A stretch of 64,000 nucleotides of DNA from NCBI GenBank assembly GCA_023415825.1, contig JAEZJF010000010.1:62001-126000 (forward strand). Direction: 5' to 3'. Position 1 is the stretch's first letter, and each line of letters opens with the position of its first letter. The stretch comes from Bacillota bacterium (GTDB lineage Bacteria; Bacillota; Clostridia; DSM-8532). The notes under the pieces were generated by a model, which had not been told where the DNA came from, did no database searches, and saw nothing but the letters and a program-made list of their open reading frames with translations. The translations under genes were made by a program, and so were the position numbers. Below, one piece after another: positions 9,234-16,650 of the stretch.

Positions 9234-10972
9234 GTTCCTTCAGGCGCATTAGGCGTAACCACAACTGTACTGTAATTGACGTAGATGACCATTCCTGGCT
9301 TTGAGCCCGAAGGCTTTTTAACATTCTTAACAGCAGTAAAGTCTACTTCAACCTTGGGAGCTGATCTTGCCTTACTGAACCATGCAGCATATTGGGCGGC
9401 TTCCACTTTTGTGGAATCAGGCACGGTCTTTCCTTCGGTACGGATGACCACATGGGAGCCGGAAAAGTTCTTGATATGGAACCATATATCCTCATGTCGG
9501 GCCGTTTTCAGCGTTAGCTTATCATTTTGCTTGTTGTTCCGTCCGATTAAAATTTCAAATCCATCCCGGGACATGACCTTTAAAGGAAGGGCCTGTACAG
9601 GTTGGAGCTTTTTGCCCTTCCCACCGGCTGATTTGGTATAGCCCTGTTCAAAAAGCTCCATACGAATCTCGGACAGCTGCTCGGAGCCTTCTGCATTTTC
9701 AATGGCAAAAAGGACGCTCTCAAGGTAAGCTATTTCCTGCTTCAAAAGGTCAATTTCCTTTTGAGCATACTGGTAGGCTGTCCGAGCCTTGTTGTACTTT
9801 TTAAAGTAGAGCTGTGCATTATCCTGGGGGTTCTTATCCTTGTTAAGAGGAATTTCTAGGGTATCCCCGGTTTCACTGTAGTAGTTGACAACCCTTGCTG
9901 TATCCATACCCTTGGAAAGGGCATAGATATTAGCGGTGATAAGCTCACCGAAAAGCTTGAGTTCGTCGAAATTCTTACTCTCCTCATAGGTCTGCAAATT
10001 AATGGCAAGCCGTTTTTCGCATTTCTCCAAATGCTTTTCCACAAGCTTTTGCAGGTCATTGGCCTTCTGATTGTTGAATTCCCTGCTATTTTTGAGGTTA
10101 AAGAAGGTATCAACAGCCGTACTGATGAGATCAAAGCTTTTATAGTCCGAGTATTGGGTTAGGTTCACACAGTGGAAGTCGATGGCTCTGGCAGTATTCT
10201 TTTCAAAGACCAGGGTAGGAGAGGGGCCTTTGTCTTGCAGCTCCTCCATGAGTTTTTCCAGGACTTTGGTGAGCCTTGCCCACTGCTGTGTTGTTAATTC
10301 ACAGGCAGGAATAGAATCCTCTATCCCGGCACGGAAAGCTACTTCCCGGCAGAGGACTGGTGAAAAGCCCTGGAGCCTGTCCAGCAAGAAAGACTCAACT
10401 TTTCTGGCGCAGGAGGGGGCATCCTTTAAAAGGGCTTCCAAAGACTCAGCCTTGGTAGGATCGAGCTTGTCCTGGGAAGGCGGGAGCACATAGGTTCTGG
10501 CCGGGAGAAGCTCCCTCACCCGATTGACTTCAATATCCACATGCTTAATAGCATCTATGATTTTATCGTCTTTATTAAGCAGAACAATATTACTATGGCG
10601 TCCCATGATTTCTATGACAAGCTTCTTTACACTTCTGTCGCCCAGTTCGTCGGTTGACTCAACCTCCAGAGTTATGATGCGTTCAAACCCATTAGTATGA
10701 ATGCCTTTAACAATACCTCCCGAGAGATGCTTGCGTAGAAGCATGCAAAACACAGGCGGTGTCTCCGGATTTTCATATTGCTTCTCAGTCAAGTGGATCC
10801 TGGCAGAAGCCGCATTGCTTGATAGAAGAAGTCGATAATTCTCACCTTTGGCACGCACCTGAAGGACTATGGCATTTCTGTCCATCTGATGAATTTTCCC
10901 GATGCGTCCGCCTGCGAGAAGAGCATCGAGTTCCTGGGCCATATTTTTCGCTAAAATGCCATCAAAAGGCAT
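9230..10972 (-). CDS. rqcH: Ribosome quality-control factor RqcH (NFACT family)
   Basis: Binds stalled 50S subunits carrying peptidyl-tRNA and adds C-terminal alanine tails that mark incomplete proteins for degradation. The 580-residue length is standard. The N-terminal NFACT-N domain begins MPFDGILAKNMAQEL, a helical coiled-coil region follows at about 280-430, and the C-terminal NFACT-R domain includes ARHEDIWFHIKNFSGSHVV. Older annotation calls this family fibronectin-binding protein. It is transcribed convergently with the amidohydrolase. Its upstream region is the repeat-rich gap at 10973-11525. Confidence 0.94.
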   Translation of the reverse strand: MPFDGILAKNMAQELDALLAGGRIGKIHQMDRNAIVLQVRAKGENYRLLLSSNAASARIHLTEKQYENPETPPVFCMLLRKHLSGGIVKGIHTNGFERIITLEVESTDELGDRSVKKLVIEIMGRHSNIVLLNKDDKIIDAIKHVDIEVNRVRELLPARTYVLPPSQDKLDPTKAESLEALLKDAPSCARKVESFLLDRLQGFSPVLCREVAFRAGIEDSIPACELTTQQWARLTKVLEKLMEELQDKGPSPTLVFEKNTARAIDFHCVNLTQYSDYKSFDLISTAVDTFFNLKNSREFNNQKANDLQKLVEKHLEKCEKRLAINLQTYEESKNFDELKLFGELITANIYALSKGMDTARVVNYYSETGDTLEIPLNKDKNPQDNAQLYFKKYNKARTAYQYAQKEIDLLKQEIAYLESVLFAIENAEGSEQLSEIRMELFEQGYTKSAGGKGKKLQPVQALPLKVMSRDGFEILIGRNNKQNDKLTLKTARHEDIWFHIKNFSGSHVVIRTEGKTVPDSTKVEAAQYAAWFSKARSAPKVEVDFTAVKNVKKPSGSKPGMVIYVNYSTVVVTPNAPEGT

Positions 10973-11120
10973 ACTGTTTTACCCCCTAAGCTTTGCTAAG
11001 GAGAAATCGAAAGTTAAATTCCGATCATCCCTAAGCATATAAAAACATTCTAACAGAGAAAGTATTGCACCAATCTTAAATTTATTTTACAAATAATTTT
11101 CCAAGTGATATAATAACCTC

Positions 11121-11153
11121 ACCCGTAAGCGAAATCAAAGATTTCGAACGGGT
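11121..11153 (+). repeat. 33-bp palindromic repeat, copy 1
   Basis: Arms ACCCGT..GCGAAATC and GATTTCG..ACGGGT separated by AAA. It belongs to the same family as the copies at 11330, 11398, 16593 and 61910. It is followed by TCCCGAGAGC, a diverged form of the TCCCGGGAACC that follows copies 2 and 3. Confidence 0.9.
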
Positions 11154-11229
11154 CCCGAGAGCATTGAAACATTACATGTTTTAATGTCAGCGAATAAAAG
11201 AAGAGGTATCAAGCAAGGGAGGAAATGAA

Positions 11230-11322
11230 ATGCCTTTGAGTAAGAACCTTTTAAAAATCAGTGTTCTCATTATATCCATTCTTTTATTTTTGGGTATTAA
11301 TTTATCCTTTTTGCTAAAGTAA
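11230..11322 (+). CDS. Small single-pass membrane peptide, 30 residues
   Basis: ATG at 11230 is preceded by AAGGGAGGAAATGAA, a near-ideal ribosome site seven bases from the start. The 30-residue product starts with a short polar stretch (MPLSKNLLK) followed by about 20 hydrophobic residues (ISVLIISILLFLGINLSFLL) and a terminal lysine, so it should form one transmembrane helix. It stops at 11320-11322, just before palindrome copy 2. I do not recognise the family. The ribosome site and clean membrane profile support it, but its shortness means chance is possible. Confidence 0.55.
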   Translation: MPLSKNLLKISVLIISILLFLGINLSFLLK

Positions 11323-11458
11323 GAACCCCACCCGTTACCGCAATCAAAGATTGCGAACGGGTCCCGGGAACCTTGTTGTATTCACAATAAGAACCCCACT
11401 CACTAAAGCAATCAGAGATTGCGAACGGGTCCCGGGAACCTTGTTACTGCGTAATAAT
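11323..11458 (+). repeat. Two tandem 68-base direct repeats
   Basis: Units at 11323-11390 and 11391-11458 both begin GAACCCCAC. Both contain a 33-bp palindrome (copy 2 at 11330-11362, copy 3 at 11398-11430), then share TCCCGGGAACCTTGTT, and end in a short inverted or AT-rich tail. Copy 3 has lost pairing in its left outer arm (ACTCACT instead of ACCCGTT), so it folds less well than copy 2. Confidence 0.85.
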
Positions 11459-11525
11459 ATTCCCCATGATTAGTGTTTTATTGCCCGAAAATTGACCCAT
11501 TACATTTTCCTTTGGGGGTGTTTTT

Positions 11526-12338
11526 TTGAGTTACAGTTATGGCAGACCAAAGCCAGCTGCTGCTACTATTAACCGGCTTCCGGCCATCTTATTGTTTGTT
11601 GCTGTTGCCCTTTTTATTGCTGCCGACCTGTTTTTATCTCTTGATTTTAATTGGGTTGACTATGCAATGGTAATAATTATTGCGCTTTTTGGACTTAAGG
11701 GCTATTTGAAGGGCCTTATAAACACCGTTTTTAGTCTTGGTGGTTATATTATAGGCCTGGTTCTTGCCTTTGTATTCTCTCCCAAGCTGGCTTTAATCGC
11801 AATGCAAAAAACCACATTGGGAAAAAGTATCGGAGAAAAGCTTAATGAGCTTATTCCCACCTTGTCTTCCGTCAATGCCATAAAATTAAACGAAGCCCAG
11901 TCTGTCATGGATGTCGTGAACAAGAATCCGGATCTGGATAAAGCCATATCGGCCAATCCCATTATTAAACAGCTGCTGACAGTTACCAGTACGGCTGCCG
12001 AAACCGGAGCCATGTATTCCGAGACTGTAGTGACAGTTAATGATCTCATTGTTTTCACCATTCTCAAGGTTCTCGCTTTGGTTGTTCTGTTTGTTGTTAT
12101 TAAACTATTAGTGGTTTTGGTCGGTAAACTTTTGACCTCCATTTTTAGTTCAAGTGCCGTTCTTGGAACTGCCAACCGTTCCGGAGGCATGGCGATTGGT
12201 CTTGCAGTGGGACTTTTGATTTGCTACGTACTCTTTTTATTTGCTATTCCAGTATTGGGGTCCCTAAATATCATCAAGATTCCCGATGCCTACAGTCAGT
12301 CGGTTTTATTGGTTTTGTTCAATAATCTTGTGGGCTAG
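11526..12338 (+). CDS. CvpA-family membrane protein
   Basis: Predicted inner-membrane protein of the CvpA (colicin V production) family, 270 residues. The start is TTG at 11526 with GGGGGTG at 11514-11520. Hydrophobic segments occur near residues 20-38, 44-65, 72-95, 175-200 and 225-250. The early YAMVIIIALFGLKGYLKGL block with its glycine-rich GGYIIGLVLAF helix matches the family. The family has been linked to biofilm, purine-operon and envelope phenotypes, but its biochemical role is not settled. The next gene starts 32 bases downstream on the same strand. Confidence 0.8.
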   Translation: MSYSYGRPKPAAATINRLPAILLFVAVALFIAADLFLSLDFNWVDYAMVIIIALFGLKGYLKGLINTVFSLGGYIIGLVLAFVFSPKLALIAMQKTTLGKSIGEKLNELIPTLSSVNAIKLNEAQSVMDVVNKNPDLDKAISANPIIKQLLTVTSTAAETGAMYSETVVTVNDLIVFTILKVLALVVLFVVIKLLVVLVGKLLTSIFSSSAVLGTANRSGGMAIGLAVGLLICYVLFLFAIPVLGSLNIIKIPDAYSQSVLLVLFNNLVG

Positions 12339-12370
12339 GAAACCCTCTTAATCAGGAGAGGTGACAATTA

Positions 12371-12754
12371 TTGAAGAATTCGAAAAGCTTTTCAGTCAGA
12401 AGCTCCGGTAGGGTTTCAGACAAATACTATATTGATTGTGACGGACATTTTAATATCAATGAGATTGCTGAAATCACCGGTTTGGGAAAAAATAAAGTAG
12501 AGGAAATTTATTTATCCTGCCATGCTCATTTGGATGATACTATAGGTGCCTATTATTTTCCCTCTGGAGAATACGCCTTAAAAGCTCTTAAGGAGCTTGG
12601 AAATCAGTCCTCATGCAAGGAAGCTGGTAAGCTGGTTTTTCTGACCCTTGAAGAGATGGAATACATACGTCAGGCTCTCATCAATGAAGGCAGCAATATA
12701 ATCAATGTTCGAAATGATCTGAAAAAAGGACTGTTCGACAAGTTTAATTCATAA
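12371..12754 (+). CDS. Hypothetical protein with helix-turn-helix-like segment
   Basis: I do not recognise this 127-residue soluble protein. It starts with TTG at 12371, preceded by AGGAGAGGTG. Residues around 25-45 (FNINEIAEITGLGKNKVEEI) look like a helix-turn-helix. A second part (LTLEEMEYIRQALINEG) is helical. It sits between cvpA and the EamA transporter and has normal backbone codon use. It is probably a real gene because of its ribosome site, length and spacing. A regulatory role is only a guess. Confidence 0.6.
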   Translation: MKNSKSFSVRSSGRVSDKYYIDCDGHFNINEIAEITGLGKNKVEEIYLSCHAHLDDTIGAYYFPSGEYALKALKELGNQSSCKEAGKLVFLTLEEMEYIRQALINEGSNIINVRNDLKKGLFDKFNS

Positions 12755-12787
12755 AAATACAATTCTCTTCCAGAACATGCAATTCTA

Positions 12788-12817
12788 TTGACTTTTTTCA
12801 TGTATACAATGTATAAT
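12788..12817 (+). promoter_or_regulatory. Sigma-A-type promoter for the EamA gene
   Basis: TTGACT at 12788-12793 and TATAAT at 12812-12817 are separated by 18 bases. The spacer contains the palindrome TGTATACA and an overlapping TGTATA, which could be a regulator site. The start codon of the EamA gene is 62 bases downstream. Confidence 0.7.
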
Positions 12818-12878
12818 TATGTAACCGTAAAGCGGAGGCTCTTTAGAGAAACCACCAAGGGAAACAAAGGATACATAT

Positions 12879-13778
12879 ATGTCACGACAACTTAAAGCCG
12901 ATCTTTCAATTTTGAGCATTACGGTGATATGGGGCTCATCCTTTATCATCATGAAAAATATTTCTGAGAACATTCCTGCTTATGCCTATCTCACACTTCG
13001 ATTTACTGTGGCAGGGCTGATTTTATCCCTTATCTTTTTTAAACACTTGATAAACATAAAGTGGAAAAGTATGTGGAGCGGAACTATAATAGGCTTTTTC
13101 CTTTATGCTGGCATGATGCTGCAGGTGTTAGGGCTTCAAACCACTTCTGCCTCAAATTCGGCCTTTATTACCGGGCTGAATGTTGTCATGGTTCCTTTTA
13201 TATCGGCCACGCTACTAAAAAAAAGACCACCCGTGAATGCAACAATCGGCGTTGTTCTGGCAACTCTTGGTCTTTTTGTACTTAAAGGCTTTACGGGTGT
13301 CTGGGGTATTGGTGATACCTACACGCTGATGTGTGCCTTATGTTTTGCCTTTCAGATTATTTTCATTGATAAATTCGCATCCGACGTGGATACCTATCAA
13401 TTAGCTATAGTACAAATTGTATCTGCCGCCGTGTTCTATGCCATAACCTGGGTTGTGGTCGATGTGGCAGCATCACCAGCTCCAATAATCCTGGACAGTG
13501 CTATTATTCTTGCGATACTTTATACAGGCGCGCTGGGGACTGCCTTTGGCTTCGGAGTTCAGACCCTCGCCCAGAAATATACCACGCCAACTCGGACAGC
13601 ACTCATTATTGCCTGTGAACCGGTTTTCGGCGCTTTCTTTGCCTTTATTGTGCCCAATGCCAAAGGGGAAACGGAGCCTCTGACCCTTGGAACTATACTC
13701 GGGTGTCTTCTCATCCTTACCGGTATGTTCATTACCGAAGCAAAAATCAACAAAGAAAATGAGCAATGTAAAAAATAA
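12879..13778 (+). CDS. EamA/DMT-family transporter
   Basis: Inner-membrane drug/metabolite transporter with ten predicted transmembrane helices in two EamA repeats (about residues 8-140 and 150-285), 299 residues. Motifs typical of the family include ITVIWGSSFIIMK at the first helix and SAFITGLNVVMVPFISA before helix 4. The substrate cannot be read from sequence. A strong promoter lies upstream, and an AraC/GyrI regulator follows 85 bases later on the same strand. That regulator could control it. Confidence 0.88.
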   Translation: MSRQLKADLSILSITVIWGSSFIIMKNISENIPAYAYLTLRFTVAGLILSLIFFKHLINIKWKSMWSGTIIGFFLYAGMMLQVLGLQTTSASNSAFITGLNVVMVPFISATLLKKRPPVNATIGVVLATLGLFVLKGFTGVWGIGDTYTLMCALCFAFQIIFIDKFASDVDTYQLAIVQIVSAAVFYAITWVVVDVAASPAPIILDSAIILAILYTGALGTAFGFGVQTLAQKYTTPTRTALIIACEPVFGAFFAFIVPNAKGETEPLTLGTILGCLLILTGMFITEAKINKENEQCKK

Positions 13779-13863
13779 TCAAACCAGTGAAAAGCCGCAA
13801 TAAAATTATCAGGAATACTGTAGATCATTTTAGTATGATTGTCTTGTAAGGCGGTAAACAGAA

Positions 13864-14739
13864 ATGAATATGCTGAGCCAGTTCAATGATGTCATGACCT
13901 ATATCGAGAAAAATTTAATGGATGAGATCGAATTAAGCCAAATATCTCGTATAGCCGGCTGCTCTGAATATCATTTTCGCAGGATGTTTTCTTTTCTTGC
14001 CGGAATGCCCCTAGGTGAATATATTCGTCGTAGAAGATTATCGCTTGCCGGTATGCTTCTGCAATCCGGGAATGAGAAGATAATCGATTTGGCTATGCAA
14101 TTAGGCTATGAGTCACCCGAAGCTTTTAGCAAAGCTTTTCTGGCCATGCATGGAGTTCTGCCATCACAAGCCAAAAAGGATTGCACGGTGGTTAAAACAT
14201 TTCCGCCTTTGTCTTTTCAACTCATTATTAAAGGAGGAATTGAAATGAATTATCGAATTGTGGAGAAAGAGGCCTTTCATATTGTAGGCTTTAAAAAACG
14301 AATTGCTATGCAATTTACGGGGATTAATCCGCAAATGGATTCACTGGTACAAAAGCTCACGCCCGAAACAATCTCAGAATTGAAAAGCCTATGTAACACA
14401 GAGCCTTCAGGTATTTTAAACGTTTCTGCAAACTTTTCAGAGCGGACAATTGAGGGAACCGAACTTGACCAGTTCATAGGCATTGCAACGACAAAGCGAG
14501 CGCCTGATCAGTATGATACTTTGGATATAGAAACATCCGTCTGGGCGGTTTTTGAGGTCATTGGTGTTTTCCCGGATTCCGTTCAGGAAACATGGGCGAA
14601 AATATATGCAGAGTGGTTTCCGACATCCGGCTATGAATTAACCGGAGGACCGGAAATATTATGGAACGAAAGTCCGGACACAACTAAAGCTGATTATAAA
14701 AGCGAGATTTGGATTCCAGTCCGTAAAATCTGCCCTTAA
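13864..14739 (+). CDS. AraC-family regulator with GyrI-like effector domain
   Basis: 291-residue transcription regulator. The N-terminal AraC DNA-binding domain (residues 1-105) has two helix-turn-helix motifs, in LSQISRIAGCSEYHFRRMFS and IIDLAMQLGYESPEAFSKAF. The C-terminal part from about residue 125 is a GyrI/SOUL-like small-molecule binding domain ending SEIWIPVRKICP. This order (AraC then GyrI-like) is known in Rob and in multidrug-responsive regulators. The gene follows an EamA transporter, so control of efflux is a reasonable inference. A long perfect-looking hairpin follows its stop. Confidence 0.9.
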   Translation: MNMLSQFNDVMTYIEKNLMDEIELSQISRIAGCSEYHFRRMFSFLAGMPLGEYIRRRRLSLAGMLLQSGNEKIIDLAMQLGYESPEAFSKAFLAMHGVLPSQAKKDCTVVKTFPPLSFQLIIKGGIEMNYRIVEKEAFHIVGFKKRIAMQFTGINPQMDSLVQKLTPETISELKSLCNTEPSGILNVSANFSERTIEGTELDQFIGIATTKRAPDQYDTLDIETSVWAVFEVIGVFPDSVQETWAKIYAEWFPTSGYELTGGPEILWNESPDTTKADYKSEIWIPVRKICP

Positions 14740-14757
14740 AACATATAGATTTAAACT

Positions 14758-14810
14758 TTACGCTTTTGTGACAAATGACCTTAGCGAGGTTATTTGTCAC
14801 AAAAGCGTAA
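14758..14810 (+). terminator. Long 23-bp hairpin after the AraC-family gene
   Basis: Arms 14758-14780 and 14788-14810 pair over 23 positions with a single G-U pair and a seven-base loop TTAGCGA. No U-run follows on the plus strand. On the minus strand the sequence after the stem is AAAGTTTAAATC, also not a classical U-run. It may act as a terminator, an mRNA 3'-end stabiliser, or the footprint of a small palindromic element. Confidence 0.6.
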
Positions 14811-14882
14811 TGGAAAACGAGTGTACGACTTGCCTTCAGATGCCGATAATCATTTTAGATTCTATTGATTGGAGGCATAAAA

Positions 14883-16526
14883 TTGCGGTTTTTAAAGAAA
14901 GCCTTTATTGTGATACTCATGTTAACCATCATTCTTTCTACAGGTTATAACATTGGTATTCCTGCCAATGCTCTAGCCTATAGCGCCAAAATGGCGCAAG
15001 GTGATCTGATCAGTGGCATTGTAAGAGAAAATAATCCGTCCCTGGGCTATATCACCCTTTATTTTCAGGATGGCTCAGGCGTGGATGCCTATAGCACGCT
15101 TACTTCACTTCGAACCTTTACCTATGGTTTTGAAATACCGGTTCTTAGAGATGGAATCACCGTTACAGCAGAAAGCATACAACCCGGTGATCAGGTATTT
15201 ATTAATCTTGATGCAGACGGATATATTCAAAAACTAAGTGCCAAGAGCTATTACAGGCCTGTCTACGGTACTGTTCATTTAAAGAGCGCTGCCTGGCTGA
15301 TTTTAAAAAAAGAGGATGGCTCCTTTGTCAATTATCCCATTTCAAATTCGCTTCCCGTTTATAAAAACGGACGCTTGGGAAGTCTCTCCGATATATTACC
15401 GGGCGATCGTGTAAAGCTTCTGGTACAGACAGATGATGCCAAGCTTCATATAGCCAGCATTGATGTGGAAAAGGTGACCAGGCCCATTACAGGCTTATAT
15501 CGCGGAAGTGTCGAGTTTTTGGACTCCATGCAGGATACCCTGACTGTTTCAGGCGTTCAGGAATTCGTCAATGGAAGATGGGAAAACAGTTCGTTTATTG
15601 GTATCCAAAGCTTTACCTTCAGCAGTGATTATAAGATCAGACCCTCCAGAAGGGTCTCCGGAACAGTATATTTTGCCACCAGGAAGTCCAATGACGGGGA
15701 GAATAAAATTGTGGTGGCTTCCTATCGCGGTAGCCCGCAATATGAGGCAATCACCAAGGACAATCTTATCAATATTGCCGATGGTGGCCGTTTGGAGCTT
15801 GAAAACTCGTCAGATATTATTAGCTTTGACAAGGATACCATCGCCATTAAAGACGGGCGATTAGTAGATATGAGTGCCCTTAATACACTGGATCCCGTCA
15901 AATTAGCCATGGAAAAAACCTATGCAGGCAGCTACCGGGCCAATGTGCTGGTGAGCGACAGCATCACAGAAAACGCCTCAACCATTTACAGGGGGCGAAT
16001 TAAAAATATTGTTCCTACTAAAAGCATTACCCTGGAGTCCTTCGCTCAGCTTAACGGGGTTACCTGGGCCTTTACAAATACACCAAAGACCTTGGATATT
16101 GATCTTACCACAAGCCGTCTTATTGAAGATGCTGGAGTGGGCAATATGCGTGAATTTGGCCTGGATGCCGTAGGCAAGAGTGTCTATATCGTTGCTGACG
16201 GCAATAAAATTAAGCTTATCAGTACGGCGCCTTATGCCGACAGCGCTGCTTCGGGACGAATCCTGAGTTTAACAGGCGGCACATATGACAGCATTGGCAA
16301 TGTGCTGACCGATCCCACAGGCCTGAGACTCACTGAGGCCATGGTCTATGATAGTACAAATCATGTGTGGAAGGCTAACTCCAATCTGGATATGAGCGTT
16401 CCCAAACATGCAATGGTTATAAAGAAGGGCAAAATCGGCACGGCTTCACTATTGAAGCCCGGTGATCAAATTAAGATCATGAGGCATTCACAGAGCTTGA
16501 ATGGTATACTGATACTTTGCGACTAA
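14883..16526 (+). CDS. Secreted repeat-containing envelope protein
   Basis: 547-residue exported protein of unknown function. I chose TTG at 14883 because GGAGG at 14871-14875 lies seven bases before it. It gives a good signal peptide (basic LRFLKK, hydrophobic AFIVILMLTIILSTGY, cleavage near ANALAYS). The mature part contains about five diverged modules. Each opens with a G-x-[IVL] strand (SGIVREN, YGTVHLK, YRGSVEFL, YRGRIKN, SGRILSL) and closes with a GD-x-[VI]-x-[IL] or similar strand (PGDQVFIN, PGDRVKLL, VGKSVYIV, PGDQIKIM). They look like small beta-barrels. It precedes an S-layer-homology protein and a CtpA protease, which suggests a cell-wall role. Confidence 0.75.
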   Translation: MRFLKKAFIVILMLTIILSTGYNIGIPANALAYSAKMAQGDLISGIVRENNPSLGYITLYFQDGSGVDAYSTLTSLRTFTYGFEIPVLRDGITVTAESIQPGDQVFINLDADGYIQKLSAKSYYRPVYGTVHLKSAAWLILKKEDGSFVNYPISNSLPVYKNGRLGSLSDILPGDRVKLLVQTDDAKLHIASIDVEKVTRPITGLYRGSVEFLDSMQDTLTVSGVQEFVNGRWENSSFIGIQSFTFSSDYKIRPSRRVSGTVYFATRKSNDGENKIVVASYRGSPQYEAITKDNLINIADGGRLELENSSDIISFDKDTIAIKDGRLVDMSALNTLDPVKLAMEKTYAGSYRANVLVSDSITENASTIYRGRIKNIVPTKSITLESFAQLNGVTWAFTNTPKTLDIDLTTSRLIEDAGVGNMREFGLDAVGKSVYIVADGNKIKLISTAPYADSAASGRILSLTGGTYDSIGNVLTDPTGLRLTEAMVYDSTNHVWKANSNLDMSVPKHAMVIKKGKIGTASLLKPGDQIKIMRHSQSLNGILILCD

Positions 16527-16552
16527 GGTTGTCCCCTTATAACGAGGATAAA

Positions 16553-16571
16553 GCGGGGGCATATCCCCCGC
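16553..16571 (+). terminator. GC-rich hairpin after the secreted repeat protein
   Basis: GCGGGGG at 16553-16559 pairs with CCCCCGC at 16565-16571 around a five-base loop. Only a weak T-rich stretch (CTCGAGTTT) follows, so termination efficiency is uncertain. Confidence 0.55.
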
Positions 16572-16592
16572 CTCGAGTTTCACTGACTCGGT

Positions 16593-16625
16593 ACCGGTTC
16601 GAAATCTTTGATTTCGGTAACCGGT
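16593..16625 (-). repeat. 33-bp palindromic repeat, copy 4
   Basis: Reads on the minus strand with arms ACCGGTTACCGAAATC and GATTTCGAACCGGT around AAA. It is the same family as copies 1-3 and 5. Its outer arms have changed together (CCGG in place of CCCG/CGGG), so pairing is kept. It lies 25 bases before the start of the S-layer-homology gene. Confidence 0.88.
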
Positions 16626-16650
16626 GATGTCAGTACAAGGAGGTTACATC

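Larger units (their letters stand above)
10973..11525. other. Intergenic region with palindromic repeats and a small ORF
   Basis: This 553-base gap separates divergent rqcH and the cvpA-type gene. It holds three of the five copies of the 33-bp palindrome found in this window (11121, 11330 and 11398). It also holds a 30-codon ORF with a good ribosome site and the leader of the downstream gene. The second and third palindromes sit inside two adjacent direct repeats of 68 bases each. I saw no tRNA or known riboswitch. Confidence 0.8.

Noticed and set aside
11121..11430. Possible CRISPR array in the repeat cluster
   Set aside because: The repeats are palindromic, irregularly spaced, of three different sequences, found in both orientations at distant places, and no cas gene is nearby.
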